DNA from: an uncultured Cellvibrio sp.
Lineage (GTDB): Bacteria > Pseudomonadota > Gammaproteobacteria > Pseudomonadales > Cellvibrionaceae
DNA: 18,280 bases
NCBI GenBank assembly: GCA_946482385.1
Contig: CAMLRI010000004.1
Span: 1 to 18,280 of the forward strand
Direction of reading: 5' to 3'
Each line of letters begins with the position of its first letter. Positions within the stretch are counted from its first letter, which is position 1. Both the position numbers and the translations under genes were made by a program. Below the pieces are notes generated by a model. That model saw only the letters and a list, made by a program, of their open reading frames with translations. It made no database searches and was not told the origin of the DNA. This document shows positions 1 to 6,784 of the stretch, one piece after another.

Positions 1-677
1 AGGCGGCCGCGGCGCGGGTCGCGCGGCAGGCCCTGGCTGGTGTTGATCAGCCCCGAGTGGAGCAGGTTGCCGGGGTAGAGGATGGCGCGGTTAAAGCGCG
101 CTTCCACGGCGCCGATTTGTTCGAAGAGATCATTGCTGCCGCGCATATAGCCGGCCAGGCTGCGTCCCTGGGTGCGCAGCTGTTGTTGCAGTTGCGGGAA
201 ATACTGGCCGAGGCGCGCGTGGGTAATACGCTCGAAGCCACTGGCGCGGTGGCGATAAAAGCCGGTGCCGCCGAACTCGCTGCCGCACAAATAATGCACC
301 AGGGCGAATTGCCGCTCGTCCTGGGCATCCACATGGGGTACGCACTGCATGGGGTGCAATTGGTGTTGCGCGGTGGTGGTGAGGGAAAAGGCGCAGAGGC
401 TGATGCGCGGCTGGGCATCCCCCGCCAGGGAAAAATAATCCTGCAACAACATGGGTAACTGCGCTTGCACAAAGGCGCTGTAGTCGGCGCTGGCGGGTTT
501 GCGCAGGCCCGGGTAGTAATCGCTGGTTTGCGCCGCAAAGGGCGCGCCCTCTTCTGCTTGTTGCAGCAGCTGTTCCGGATAGGGAAAAAAATCATCCAGA
601 ATCAGCAGGGGGCTGCGCTCTGTGCCCAGCCAGTGCAGCTCGGACGCCGGCTTATTGCTGTGGGGCGAGGCGGGCAT
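1..677 (-). CDS. DUF6445 family protein (partial, C-terminus beyond left edge)
   Basis: Open frame of 225 codons that starts at 677 and leaves the window at base 1, so the C-terminus is missing. ATG at 677 is the first possible start, because an in-frame TGA lies 15 nt before it. No clear Shine-Dalgarno is seen. The start lies inside the last codons of the SapC-family gene (26-nt overlap), which suggests translational coupling. I recognise the DUF6445 family from conserved stretches around residues 113-117 (VPHVD), 136-143 (GGTGFYRH) and 195-208 (RFNRAILYP...LLHS). Known: this family is repeatedly found beside tryptophan-halogenase-like and SapC genes next to TonB receptors; its biochemical role is not established. 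Inference: H115-x-D117 plus H207, with the GG turn between them, resembles the metal-binding triad of Fe(II)/2-oxoglutarate oxygenases. Family call is firm, function is open. Confidence 0.85.
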   Translation of the reverse strand, partial: MPASPHSNKPASELHWLGTERSPLLILDDFFPYPEQLLQQAEEGAPFAAQTSDYYPGLRKPASADYSAFVQAQLPMLLQDYFSLAGDAQPRISLCAFSLTTTAQHQLHPMQCVPHVDAQDERQFALVHYLCGSEFGGTGFYRHRASGFERITHARLGQYFPQLQQQLRTQGRSLAGYMRGSNDLFEQIGAVEARFNRAILYPGNLLHSGLINTSQGLPRDPRRGR

Positions 678-1362
678 TTTTTTTGTGGATCAATGCGTAA
701 ATCTGGCCGAGGGAGGCGAGCAGTGTGTAAATCGGCTGCCAGTAGCCCAGGGCGTGCAATTCTAACCGCTGCTCATCGCTGAGCATCGCCAGGCGCGCTT
801 CGTCGATGGTGTACAGCCCTTGCACCCGGGTGGATTGGCCATTGGCAAAACTGATCTCCAAGGCCATGGGCGTGAGCAGGTTGAATTGCAACAGCTGATT
901 GATAAACGCCTGGGTTTCCTGTTCGCCCTTTACCAATTCGGCCAGTATGGCTTTGGCTTGTTGCAGAAACAGGGTTTCCTCGCCCTGGGCGGTGAACAGC
1001 AGCTCGCCCTGTTCGCGCGACAAACAAGGGCTGTGCTGATCCATGCACACCAGGGTTTGCCCCTGCTCCTCCCCCACAAAAAACGGCTGGCGCTGGATAT
1101 GCAGGGGCACATAAATACTTTGCCACTGCTCCTGTTGCCAAAATAAATTTTCGCGCTCATCAAACCCCAGCAGGGCAGCGCAGACAAAGCGGCCGGTGTC
1201 GGCGCTTTTGGTAAAGACTATGGGGTAATCCACCACCAGTTTTAAAAATTCACTCAGCACCACGGGCACCAGGCGCTGCTGCGCGCCCTGGGCTTCAATC
1301 AGGCGGCTGTCGACACGCAGTTGCTGGTGGGCTTGCGGGTGCAGGGCAACAAATTGGTTCAT
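652..1362 (-). CDS. SapC family protein
   Basis: 236-residue protein with the conserved SapC-family (PF07277) core: residues about 30-75 carry a stretch that reads LVPVVLSEF, then DYPIVFTK, then ALLGFDERENLFW, followed by a YVPLHIQRQPF segment near residue 90. The family is named after a Campylobacter surface-layer locus, but its members in TonB-receptor/halogenase clusters have no proven function. No signal peptide or membrane segment is visible, so a cytoplasmic location is likely. It follows the halogenase by 62 nt and overlaps the DUF6445 gene by 26 nt, so all three are probably one operon. The Shine-Dalgarno is weak (GAG about 7 nt before the ATG). Confidence 0.88.
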   Translation of the reverse strand: MNQFVALHPQAHQQLRVDSRLIEAQGAQQRLVPVVLSEFLKLVVDYPIVFTKSADTGRFVCAALLGFDERENLFWQQEQWQSIYVPLHIQRQPFFVGEEQGQTLVCMDQHSPCLSREQGELLFTAQGEETLFLQQAKAILAELVKGEQETQAFINQLLQFNLLTPMALEISFANGQSTRVQGLYTIDEARLAMLSDEQRLELHALGYWQPIYTLLASLGQIYALIHKKNARLAPQQ

Positions 1363-1424
1363 GGGGTATCTCGCACAAGGGTTATCAATTGTTATTGGGC
1401 GCGCGGGTTAAATTGCCTGCAACC

Positions 1425-2984
1425 TTAAATGGGCTGCAGGCCATAGGCGCAAATTTTATTAATCAACTCGCGGTTGCTGGGCAAACTTTGCAGCAGCTGG
1501 GCGATATTTTTTTGGTTCTTGCTGAACTGTTCCGCCGCCATAGCACTGTCGTGCAAACGCTGCGGGCTGTAGCGCATATCGGTTTCAAAACCCATGCCGT
1601 AGAGCACATATTGGTAGCTGGCGGCGGGGAAGACTTCGTTGTTGCTGGTGAAATCCTGGTCGCCGGGGGTGTCGTAGCGCCACAGCGCCATCAGCTCCTG
1701 CAAGCTCGTGGGGATTGTGGCCGGGTCGCGGTTGTCGAGCCAAAATTGGCTGTCGCTGCGCTTGCTGAGGATGTAGTGCAATTTTAAAAAATCAATAATG
1801 CGCGCCCAGCGGTAGTGGAAGGTTTCGTTAAAGCGCTTGGCGGTAATATCCATAATGGCGCGGCTGGCGGGCAGCTGTTCGGCAATCATGCTCGCCGACA
1901 ATTCCACCAATACCAATGCCGAAGCTTCCAGGGGTTCGAGGAAGCCGGCAGACAAACCCACGGCCACACAATTGTTTTTCCAAAATTGTTGGCGGTGGCC
2001 AGACTGAATGGCAATGCGTTTGATATTGGCCTGCGCAAAGGCCGGGCCAATGTAGGCTTGCAATTCTTCCAGGGCGCGCTCTTCGCTGGTGTGGCGGCTG
2101 GAGTACACATGGCCAATGCCGCGCCTGTGGTGCAGGCCTATATCCCAAATCCAGCCGGCAGTTTGTGCGGTGGAAATGGTGTGGGAGGCGATGGGCGCAT
2201 CGGCGCTGTCGTAGGGGATTTGCACCGCCAGGGCGCGGTCGATAAATAGCACATCGCTGCAATCGACAAAGGGCACCTGCAGGTGTTGGCCCAGCAGCAG
2301 CGAGGAAAATCCGGTGCAGTCGATAAATAAATCGCCGTGAATATCGCCGGCTTGCGCGGTGGTCACCGAGGCGATATCGCCATTGGCGGCGCTGTTAACC
2401 CGCACCACATCGGCCAGCACATGTTTCACTCCCAATTTGGCACAGCAGTGCTGTTGCAAAAATTGCGAAAACTTGCCGGCGTTTAAATGGTAGGCGTAGT
2501 TGGCCACGCCGGAAAATTCCGGGGTGGTGATTAGCTTGGGGGCCAGGCCGCGCTCGCAAATGGCCTCCTGCACGCAGCTGGCGGCAGAAAACGATTGCGG
2601 CATTTGCCCCTGTTGTTTTTGCCATTGCCAGTGGCCGGCCATATTGGTTTTGCCAAAGCCTTGCGGCAGCATCAGCGGGTGGTAATAAAAATCATCGGCA
2701 GAGCCATCGACCCAGCGCGCAAATTTGGCGCCCTGTTTAAAACTGGCATCGCACTCGCGAATAAAATCTGTTTCGCTAATGCCCAATTTCATCAGGGTGC
2801 TGCGCATGGTGGGCCAGGTGCCTTCGCCCACGCCAATAATGGGAATGTTGGGCGATTCCACCAGGGTAACGCGGATATGGCCGTCGCTGGCGCACTGGTG
2901 TTGCGCCGCTATGCGGCCCGCGGTGAGCCAGCCGGCAGTGCCGCCGCCGACAATCACAATAGAGCGAATGGGTTGGTTATTCAT
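1425..2984 (-). CDS. Flavin-dependent tryptophan halogenase family protein
   Basis: 519 residues, close to the usual length of PrnA/RebH-type halogenases (about 500-540). Seen: FAD-binding GGGTAGW at residues 13-19; the GVGEGTWPT stretch; the lysine of SFKQGAKF (K83), which corresponds to the catalytic lysine of PrnA (K79); the WxWxI motif as W278-I-W280-D-I-G; and E350 in FLEPLEAS, close to PrnA E346. The proline that normally ends WxWxIP is a glycine here. I chose ATG 2984 because AAGGG lies 9 nt upstream; an in-frame ATG at 3017 would add 11 residues but lacks such a site. Known enzymes use FADH2, O2 and halide to halogenate tryptophan or indoles. Those in TonB-receptor clusters are mostly uncharacterised, so the substrate cannot be named. 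No flavin reductase gene lies nearby. A terminator separates it from the upstream receptor gene. Confidence 0.93.
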   Translation of the reverse strand: MNNQPIRSIVIVGGGTAGWLTAGRIAAQHQCASDGHIRVTLVESPNIPIIGVGEGTWPTMRSTLMKLGISETDFIRECDASFKQGAKFARWVDGSADDFYYHPLMLPQGFGKTNMAGHWQWQKQQGQMPQSFSAASCVQEAICERGLAPKLITTPEFSGVANYAYHLNAGKFSQFLQQHCCAKLGVKHVLADVVRVNSAANGDIASVTTAQAGDIHGDLFIDCTGFSSLLLGQHLQVPFVDCSDVLFIDRALAVQIPYDSADAPIASHTISTAQTAGWIWDIGLHHRRGIGHVYSSRHTSEERALEELQAYIGPAFAQANIKRIAIQSGHRQQFWKNNCVAVGLSAGFLEPLEASALVLVELSASMIAEQLPASRAIMDITAKRFNETFHYRWARIIDFLKLHYILSKRSDSQFWLDNRDPATIPTSLQELMALWRYDTPGDQDFTSNNEVFPAASYQYVLYGMGFETDMRYSPQRLHDSAMAAEQFSKNQKNIAQLLQSLPSNRELINKICAYGLQPI

Positions 2985-3015
2985 ATCGTTATACCCTTGG
3001 TTAAAAACACTCAAC

Positions 3016-3035
3016 AATAACCTGCATTAACCTGC
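3016..3035. repeat. Tandem 10-bp direct repeat upstream of the halogenase operon
   Basis: Two adjacent 10-bp copies on the plus strand, AATAACCTGC and ATTAACCTGC, differ at one base. They lie 32-51 nt before the halogenase start. A spacing of one helical turn would suit a regulator that binds as a head-to-tail dimer. The site could equally be chance sequence. Confidence 0.4.
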
Positions 3036-3083
3036 GTTGCGCGCAGCCATTATTGTTCAGGGTTCTTGCGTAAATGCTAAGGC

Positions 3084-3118
3084 AAAAAGGGCCGCTGACT
3101 GTTGCCAGCACAGCGGCC
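3084..3118 (-). terminator. Intrinsic terminator after the STN-type TonB receptor
   Basis: On the minus strand GGCCGCTG (3118-3111) pairs perfectly with CAGCGGCC (3097-3090) across a 13-nt loop. One C and then five T follow (3088-3084). It lies 58 nt past the receptor stop and 100 nt before the halogenase start. It should end or reduce transcription between the two, so the halogenase operon either has its own promoter or depends on readthrough. Confidence 0.75.
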
Positions 3119-3175
3119 AAGCCTAGCTTATGGCGAGATAAGCATGTACAAAATTAGATTCCGATTCTTGCCAAC

Positions 3176-6100
3176 TTAGAAACTGGCGCGTACACCCAGT
3201 GCCCAGCGACGACCACTGTCTTCCACCAACAGCAGTTGGTTGGAGTAGCGGCCGCGTTTGTGCACGTATTCTTCGGTGAGGTTGATGCCTTCGAGGAACA
3301 CGGTGATTTCATCGGTGATGTCGTAGCTGGCGCTCAGATCCCACTGCTCGTAATCCTCCACAATGGTGGGGCCATTGCCGTTGGATTGGGTGAGCGATTG
3401 CACAAAGTCGCCGCGCTGGTTGTAAGCCAAACGGATTTGCACCGGGCCCTGCTCGTAGAATCCCACCAGGTTCATGGAATCGCTCAGGCCGGTAAGGGCA
3501 AACACCTGGGTAACATCGGCTGGGTCGAGTTCCGCATCGCTATCCACCAGAGTGGCGTTAACCATCATGCCAAAGCCGGTTTCGCCGAAGGTGTGTTGCA
3601 GGCCCATTTCCAGGCCGTCCACAGTGGCGGTTTCACCGTTGATGGGGATAGTGTTTTTGAACACGGCTACCGCATCGGCATCATCCGCAGCACCTGTGTC
3701 ATCACCAGTGGATGGGTCGCGCAGCAGCGAGCCGTTGGGCAATTCAAACGTTTTGTCGGCCAGGGTGTTCACAATAAAGTTGGCGACGTTTTTCTTGAAG
3801 TAACCGACCGACATATAGCTGGCGTCGTCGTAGTACCACTCCCAGGACAAATCGAAGTTATCCGATTCGAAGGGCTTGAGTGCGGCGTTACCACTGGTGG
3901 AACGCAGGTCGCCGCCCTGGCGGGTGGTGGTGATCACAGTAACGGGCGCCATGCTGGTGAGCGTGGGGCGGGTCAGGGTTTTGGATGCACCCATGCGCAC
4001 TACCATGTCATCGGTGATATCCAGCTTGATGCTGAAGTTGGGCAGTATGGCGTCGTAACTGTTGTCGACATTAATACCCTGCTTGGCACCGTACTCGGCG
4101 AGCATTTCGGTTTCGTCGAGGATGCGCAGGCCGGATACAGGTGCTTCGGTGCCGTTAACTGTTACATCGGTGGATTCCATGCGCACACCGGCAATCGAAG
4201 AAATCGGCATGCCGCTCAGTTCGCCGGCAAATTCTGATTCCAGATAAAACGCCAGTGTGTCTTCGCTGACCACAAAGGAGTTGTCGCGCTTCACGGCATC
4301 AAAATTCAAACCGCTGACACTTTCCAAATAGGCAAAGTGAGCTTCGCCATCGTGCGCCAACCACTGGGTGGGCATACGGCCGCTGCCGCTAACGCCGCTT
4401 AAGAAATCGCTGCCGGCATCAAACACATATTGCATGTCGGCGGGGATTACCGGTGAATCCGGGTAGCCGCAGTAGGTACAGTGGATGCCCACACCTTCGT
4501 TGTCCCAGCGCTCCAGGGCTTTGTCTTCGGCAGAGTACATAGCGCCGAATTTCACTTTCACCAGGCCGCTGCCGCTGTCTTCGTCCCAGGTGCCGTCCAT
4601 CTTGAATTGTTGCACTTCATCGTTCACGGCCCAACCGCGGCGCAGCATTACGTGAGCGCGGCTGTTGGCGGTATCCAGGTGGTCGGAAACACCGTCCGGC
4701 GCTTCATAATCTGGATCGGAAGGGTCGAGATAGGCGGTGCCATCCAGCTCTTGCTGACCGGAGTAAATATTGGGGTTGGCCTCGGCGAATTCGCTCATCC
4801 AGGGCAGGATATTGTCATCCACCTGGAAGCGCACGCGGTTGGCGTAACCAATCAGCGACAACTGGTCGCCGCGGCCATTGTTGGCAGCGCGCTCAGCTTC
4901 GGAAACACTCACATCAAAATTCAGATTGAGTTTGTCGTTTACCTGCCAGTCGGCGTTAACCGCAAACATGGTGGTTTCGGTGAGGCGATCGAATTTTTTG
5001 GCGTGCATGTCGGTCGCCAAACCCACTTCCTGATACAGGTCGATCACTGTGCCGTTTTCATCGGTAACGGCATTTTCGATATTGGGTGCGGTGAACCAGT
5101 GGCCGTAGGAGAGGGCATTGGTTTCCACATCAAAATCGGAATAAATGAAATCACTGGTGAGGGTCAGGTTATCGCTGGCGGCGTATTGCAATACCAGCGA
5201 GGCGTTGGTGCGGGTGCGCTCTTCAAAGGTGACTTTGCTGTCGTAGTTGCGCGGTGAAAAAATGGTGGTGCCTTCGGGTACACCGGCGCCGCCATTTAAT
5301 TCCTCGGTGGGGATACCCACGTTCTCCAGCCAGCCGTCCATTTGCGCCTGGTTCAAACGGGTGTCGCGCTCTTGATGGGACAGCGCCAACAACACGCCCA
5401 GGGTGTCGTCGTTAAAAGTGTTGCTGATCAAACCGGAAAACTGCGGGGTGGTTTCTTCGCTGTTTTCTTCCATGGCCGCTTTGGCACTGCCGGCTACTTT
5501 AAAGCCGCCGATATCAAAGGGGCGCGCGGTGGTGACGTTAACGGTAGAGCCTATGCCACCGGATTGGGTGGTGGCGGTGGAAGTTTTGTGCACCTCCAGG
5601 CTTTTTACCAATTCCGATGCGACTGTATCGAAGCTAAAGGCGCGGGTCAGGTTTTCGGTGGCCATTTGCCGGCCGTTGATTAATACGGTGTTAAATTCCG
5701 GGCCGAAACCGCGCACGGTAATTAATTGGCCTTCACCGCCGGAGCGGTCGATAGACACACCGGTAATACGTTGCAGGGATTCCGCCAGGTTGGTGTCGGG
5801 GAACTTGCCTATGTCTTCCGACGAAATCGCGTCGACTACGCCGCCGGAAGCGCGTTTGACATCCATAGAGCGCTGCAAACTGCCGCGGATGCCGGTGACC
5901 ATGACTTCTTCTACTGCTGGAGCGCTGCCAGTATCCTGGGCTTGCACACCTGTGCCGGCCATGGATGCCATGATGCCGATTATGGCTCCCGATAATTTAT
6001 TTTTATGATGCATTGAATCCATCTCCTCATTTGACTCTTCAGTCGTAATAGTCAGGAGACCTTTCTCATCAACATTCACCTGGAGTGAAGTGCCGGCTAA

Positions 6101-6415
6101 CAATAACCGCACGGCTTCTTCGATGGTGTATTCGCCTTGCAAGGGATTAGTGACTACATCCTTCACCTGATCGTAAGGAAAAATCAGGGTGATATTGGCT
6201 TGCTTGGCAAATTCCGTGAGAGAGAGATCAGCTCGTTTCTGAGGAATATCGAACGCAATTACTTGGGTGGAAATACCCGCTGCCCAGCACTGGGCAGAGG
6301 CGCCCAATAACACGCTGAAGAGCAGAGGATGAAGTAATTGGCCGTTAACCCCAGCCGCGAATTTTTTATTCGCGTGTTGGATAGACGAGCTGATATTTTT
6401 TTTCCGCCATGTCAT
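3176..6415 (-). CDS. TonB-dependent receptor with N-terminal STN signalling domain and internal second signal peptide
   Basis: 1079 residues in the longest form. Order seen: signal peptide 1-45 (hydrophobic 31-45, cut near CWA); STN (secretin/TonB N-terminal) domain about 48-125; a second complete signal-peptide-like segment 135-159 (MHHKNK..., hydrophobic core, ending VQA-Q); TonB box near EEVMVTG (169-175); plug about 180-290; beta-barrel ending in a terminal F (VRASF). The plug is of the Xanthomonas/Caulobacter type (TIGR01782-like), with GKFPDTNLAESLQRITGVSI. Known: STN domains of FecA-like receptors contact FecR in the periplasm, and a FecIR pair lies directly upstream here. The start at 6415 has no visible Shine-Dalgarno. 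An internal ATG at 6013 has AGGAG 9 nt before it and would give a normal 945-residue receptor without STN. A CTYC pair (C646, C649) probably lies in an outer loop. The imported substrate is unknown; a plant-polysaccharide breakdown product is a guess from the family. Confidence 0.93.
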   Translation of the reverse strand: MTWRKKNISSSIQHANKKFAAGVNGQLLHPLLFSVLLGASAQCWAAGISTQVIAFDIPQKRADLSLTEFAKQANITLIFPYDQVKDVVTNPLQGEYTIEEAVRLLLAGTSLQVNVDEKGLLTITTEESNEEMDSMHHKNKLSGAIIGIMASMAGTGVQAQDTGSAPAVEEVMVTGIRGSLQRSMDVKRASGGVVDAISSEDIGKFPDTNLAESLQRITGVSIDRSGGEGQLITVRGFGPEFNTVLINGRQMATENLTRAFSFDTVASELVKSLEVHKTSTATTQSGGIGSTVNVTTARPFDIGGFKVAGSAKAAMEENSEETTPQFSGLISNTFNDDTLGVLLALSHQERDTRLNQAQMDGWLENVGIPTEELNGGAGVPEGTTIFSPRNYDSKVTFEERTRTNASLVLQYAASDNLTLTSDFIYSDFDVETNALSYGHWFTAPNIENAVTDENGTVIDLYQEVGLATDMHAKKFDRLTETTMFAVNADWQVNDKLNLNFDVSVSEAERAANNGRGDQLSLIGYANRVRFQVDDNILPWMSEFAEANPNIYSGQQELDGTAYLDPSDPDYEAPDGVSDHLDTANSRAHVMLRRGWAVNDEVQQFKMDGTWDEDSGSGLVKVKFGAMYSAEDKALERWDNEGVGIHCTYCGYPDSPVIPADMQYVFDAGSDFLSGVSGSGRMPTQWLAHDGEAHFAYLESVSGLNFDAVKRDNSFVVSEDTLAFYLESEFAGELSGMPISSIAGVRMESTDVTVNGTEAPVSGLRILDETEMLAEYGAKQGINVDNSYDAILPNFSIKLDITDDMVVRMGASKTLTRPTLTSMAPVTVITTTRQGGDLRSTSGNAALKPFESDNFDLSWEWYYDDASYMSVGYFKKNVANFIVNTLADKTFELPNGSLLRDPSTGDDTGAADDADAVAVFKNTIPINGETATVDGLEMGLQHTFGETGFGMMVNATLVDSDAELDPADVTQVFALTGLSDSMNLVGFYEQGPVQIRLAYNQRGDFVQSLTQSNGNGPTIVEDYEQWDLSASYDITDEITVFLEGINLTEEYVHKRGRYSNQLLLVEDSGRRWALGVRASF
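6011..6027 (-). promoter_or_regulatory. Strong internal ribosome binding site inside the receptor gene
   Basis: On the minus strand AGGAG (6027-6023) is followed after 9 nt by ATG (6013-6011), the first codon of a classic signal peptide beginning MHHKNK. Another ATG (6022-6020) sits directly against the AGGAG and is too close to be used with it. This site is much better than anything before the outer start at 6415. It may be the true start of the receptor, or a second start that yields an STN-less form. Confidence 0.6.
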
Positions 6416-6510
6416 CGAGGAGATTCTGCTAGGTAGTGTTTATTCTAGTTATGAAGCACTGTGTGTTTTTGTGCCAGCGCGAGGAGGTTAGCGCTTTAGT
6501 GGTGGCGCAA

Positions 6511-6535
6511 CAAGTCTTTTAGTCCTTATGACTTG
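6511..6535. promoter_or_regulatory. Inverted repeat, possible operator upstream of the receptor
   Basis: CAAGTC (6511-6516) and GACTTG (6530-6535) form a perfect 6-bp dyad with a 13-nt spacer; the spacer also contains AGTCC. It lies about 100-120 nt before the outer receptor start, just downstream of the possible promoter elements. It is not followed by a T run in either direction, so an operator or an mRNA leader hairpin is more likely than a terminator. Confidence 0.4.
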
Positions 6536-6596
6536 TGGCTGCTAGCTTAGGAATAGTTGAGCGGAGCGCCAAAGTCAATTTATAGGGTTGGCTTGT

Positions 6597-6712
6597 CGCT
6601 AGATAAATAACAGCGGTAGATAAATAAAAGCCGCAGAAAAATAGATAGAAGCGAATAAATTAAAGAGGCGTATAAATAAAGAGGCGTATAAATAAAGAGG
6701 CGGATAAATAAA
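6597..6712. repeat. AT-rich tandem repeat tract, 16-bp unit
   Basis: Three clean 16-bp units, GAGGCGTATAAATAAA (6665-6680), an identical copy (6681-6696) and a one-base variant (6697-6712), are preceded by degenerate copies that share GATAAATAA or AATAAATTAA cores back to about 6597. The tract sits between the terminator of the sigma/anti-sigma operon and the promoter region of the receptor. Units are directly adjacent with no unique spacers, so this is not a CRISPR array. The role is unknown: a multi-site regulator target, an AT-rich upstream element, or slipped-strand duplication. Confidence 0.8.
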
Positions 6713-6739
6713 AAAGGCGCATGTAAAGAAACATGCGCC
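6710..6739 (-). terminator. Intrinsic terminator of the sigma/anti-sigma operon
   Basis: On the minus strand GGCGCATGT (6739-6731) pairs perfectly with ACATGCGCC (6724-6716) across a 6-nt loop and is followed by six T (6715-6710). It lies 45 nt past the anti-sigma stop, so the receptor gene downstream should have its own promoter. Confidence 0.88.
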
Positions 6740-6784
6740 AGGAATTTGTCCGCCATAGTTGCTGCGAACAGGGGAGAAAAAAAT

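Larger units (their letters stand above)
6416..6784. other. 369-bp intergenic region between anti-sigma gene and STN-type receptor
   Basis: No gene is seen. From the anti-sigma side toward the receptor it holds the terminator of the sigma/anti-sigma operon (6710-6739), an AT-rich tandem-repeat tract (about 6597-6712), possible promoter elements, and an inverted repeat (6511-6535). On the minus strand TTGACT (6578-6573) stands 17 nt before TATTCC (6555-6550), a weak sigma-70-like pair. TATAAA (6584-6579) is another possible -10 box. I could not identify a FecI-type promoter with confidence, although the receptor is the expected target of that sigma factor. Confidence 0.6.

Noticed and set aside
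47..595. 182-codon minus-strand frame at the left end
   Set aside because: It is a shadow in another frame of the DUF6445 gene, whose true frame is open to the window edge and so has no stop here.
2985..3017. TATAAC next to the halogenase start as a -10 box
   Set aside because: It lies only a few bases before the ATG, between the ribosome site and the start, so transcription would begin inside the gene.
3236..4237. 333-codon open frame on the plus strand opposite the STN-type receptor
   Set aside because: It is antisense to the receptor barrel; the composition is a mirror of the sense codons and no domain is visible.
6665..6712. Possible CRISPR-like repeats
   Set aside because: The 16-bp units are directly adjacent without unique spacers and there are no cas genes.
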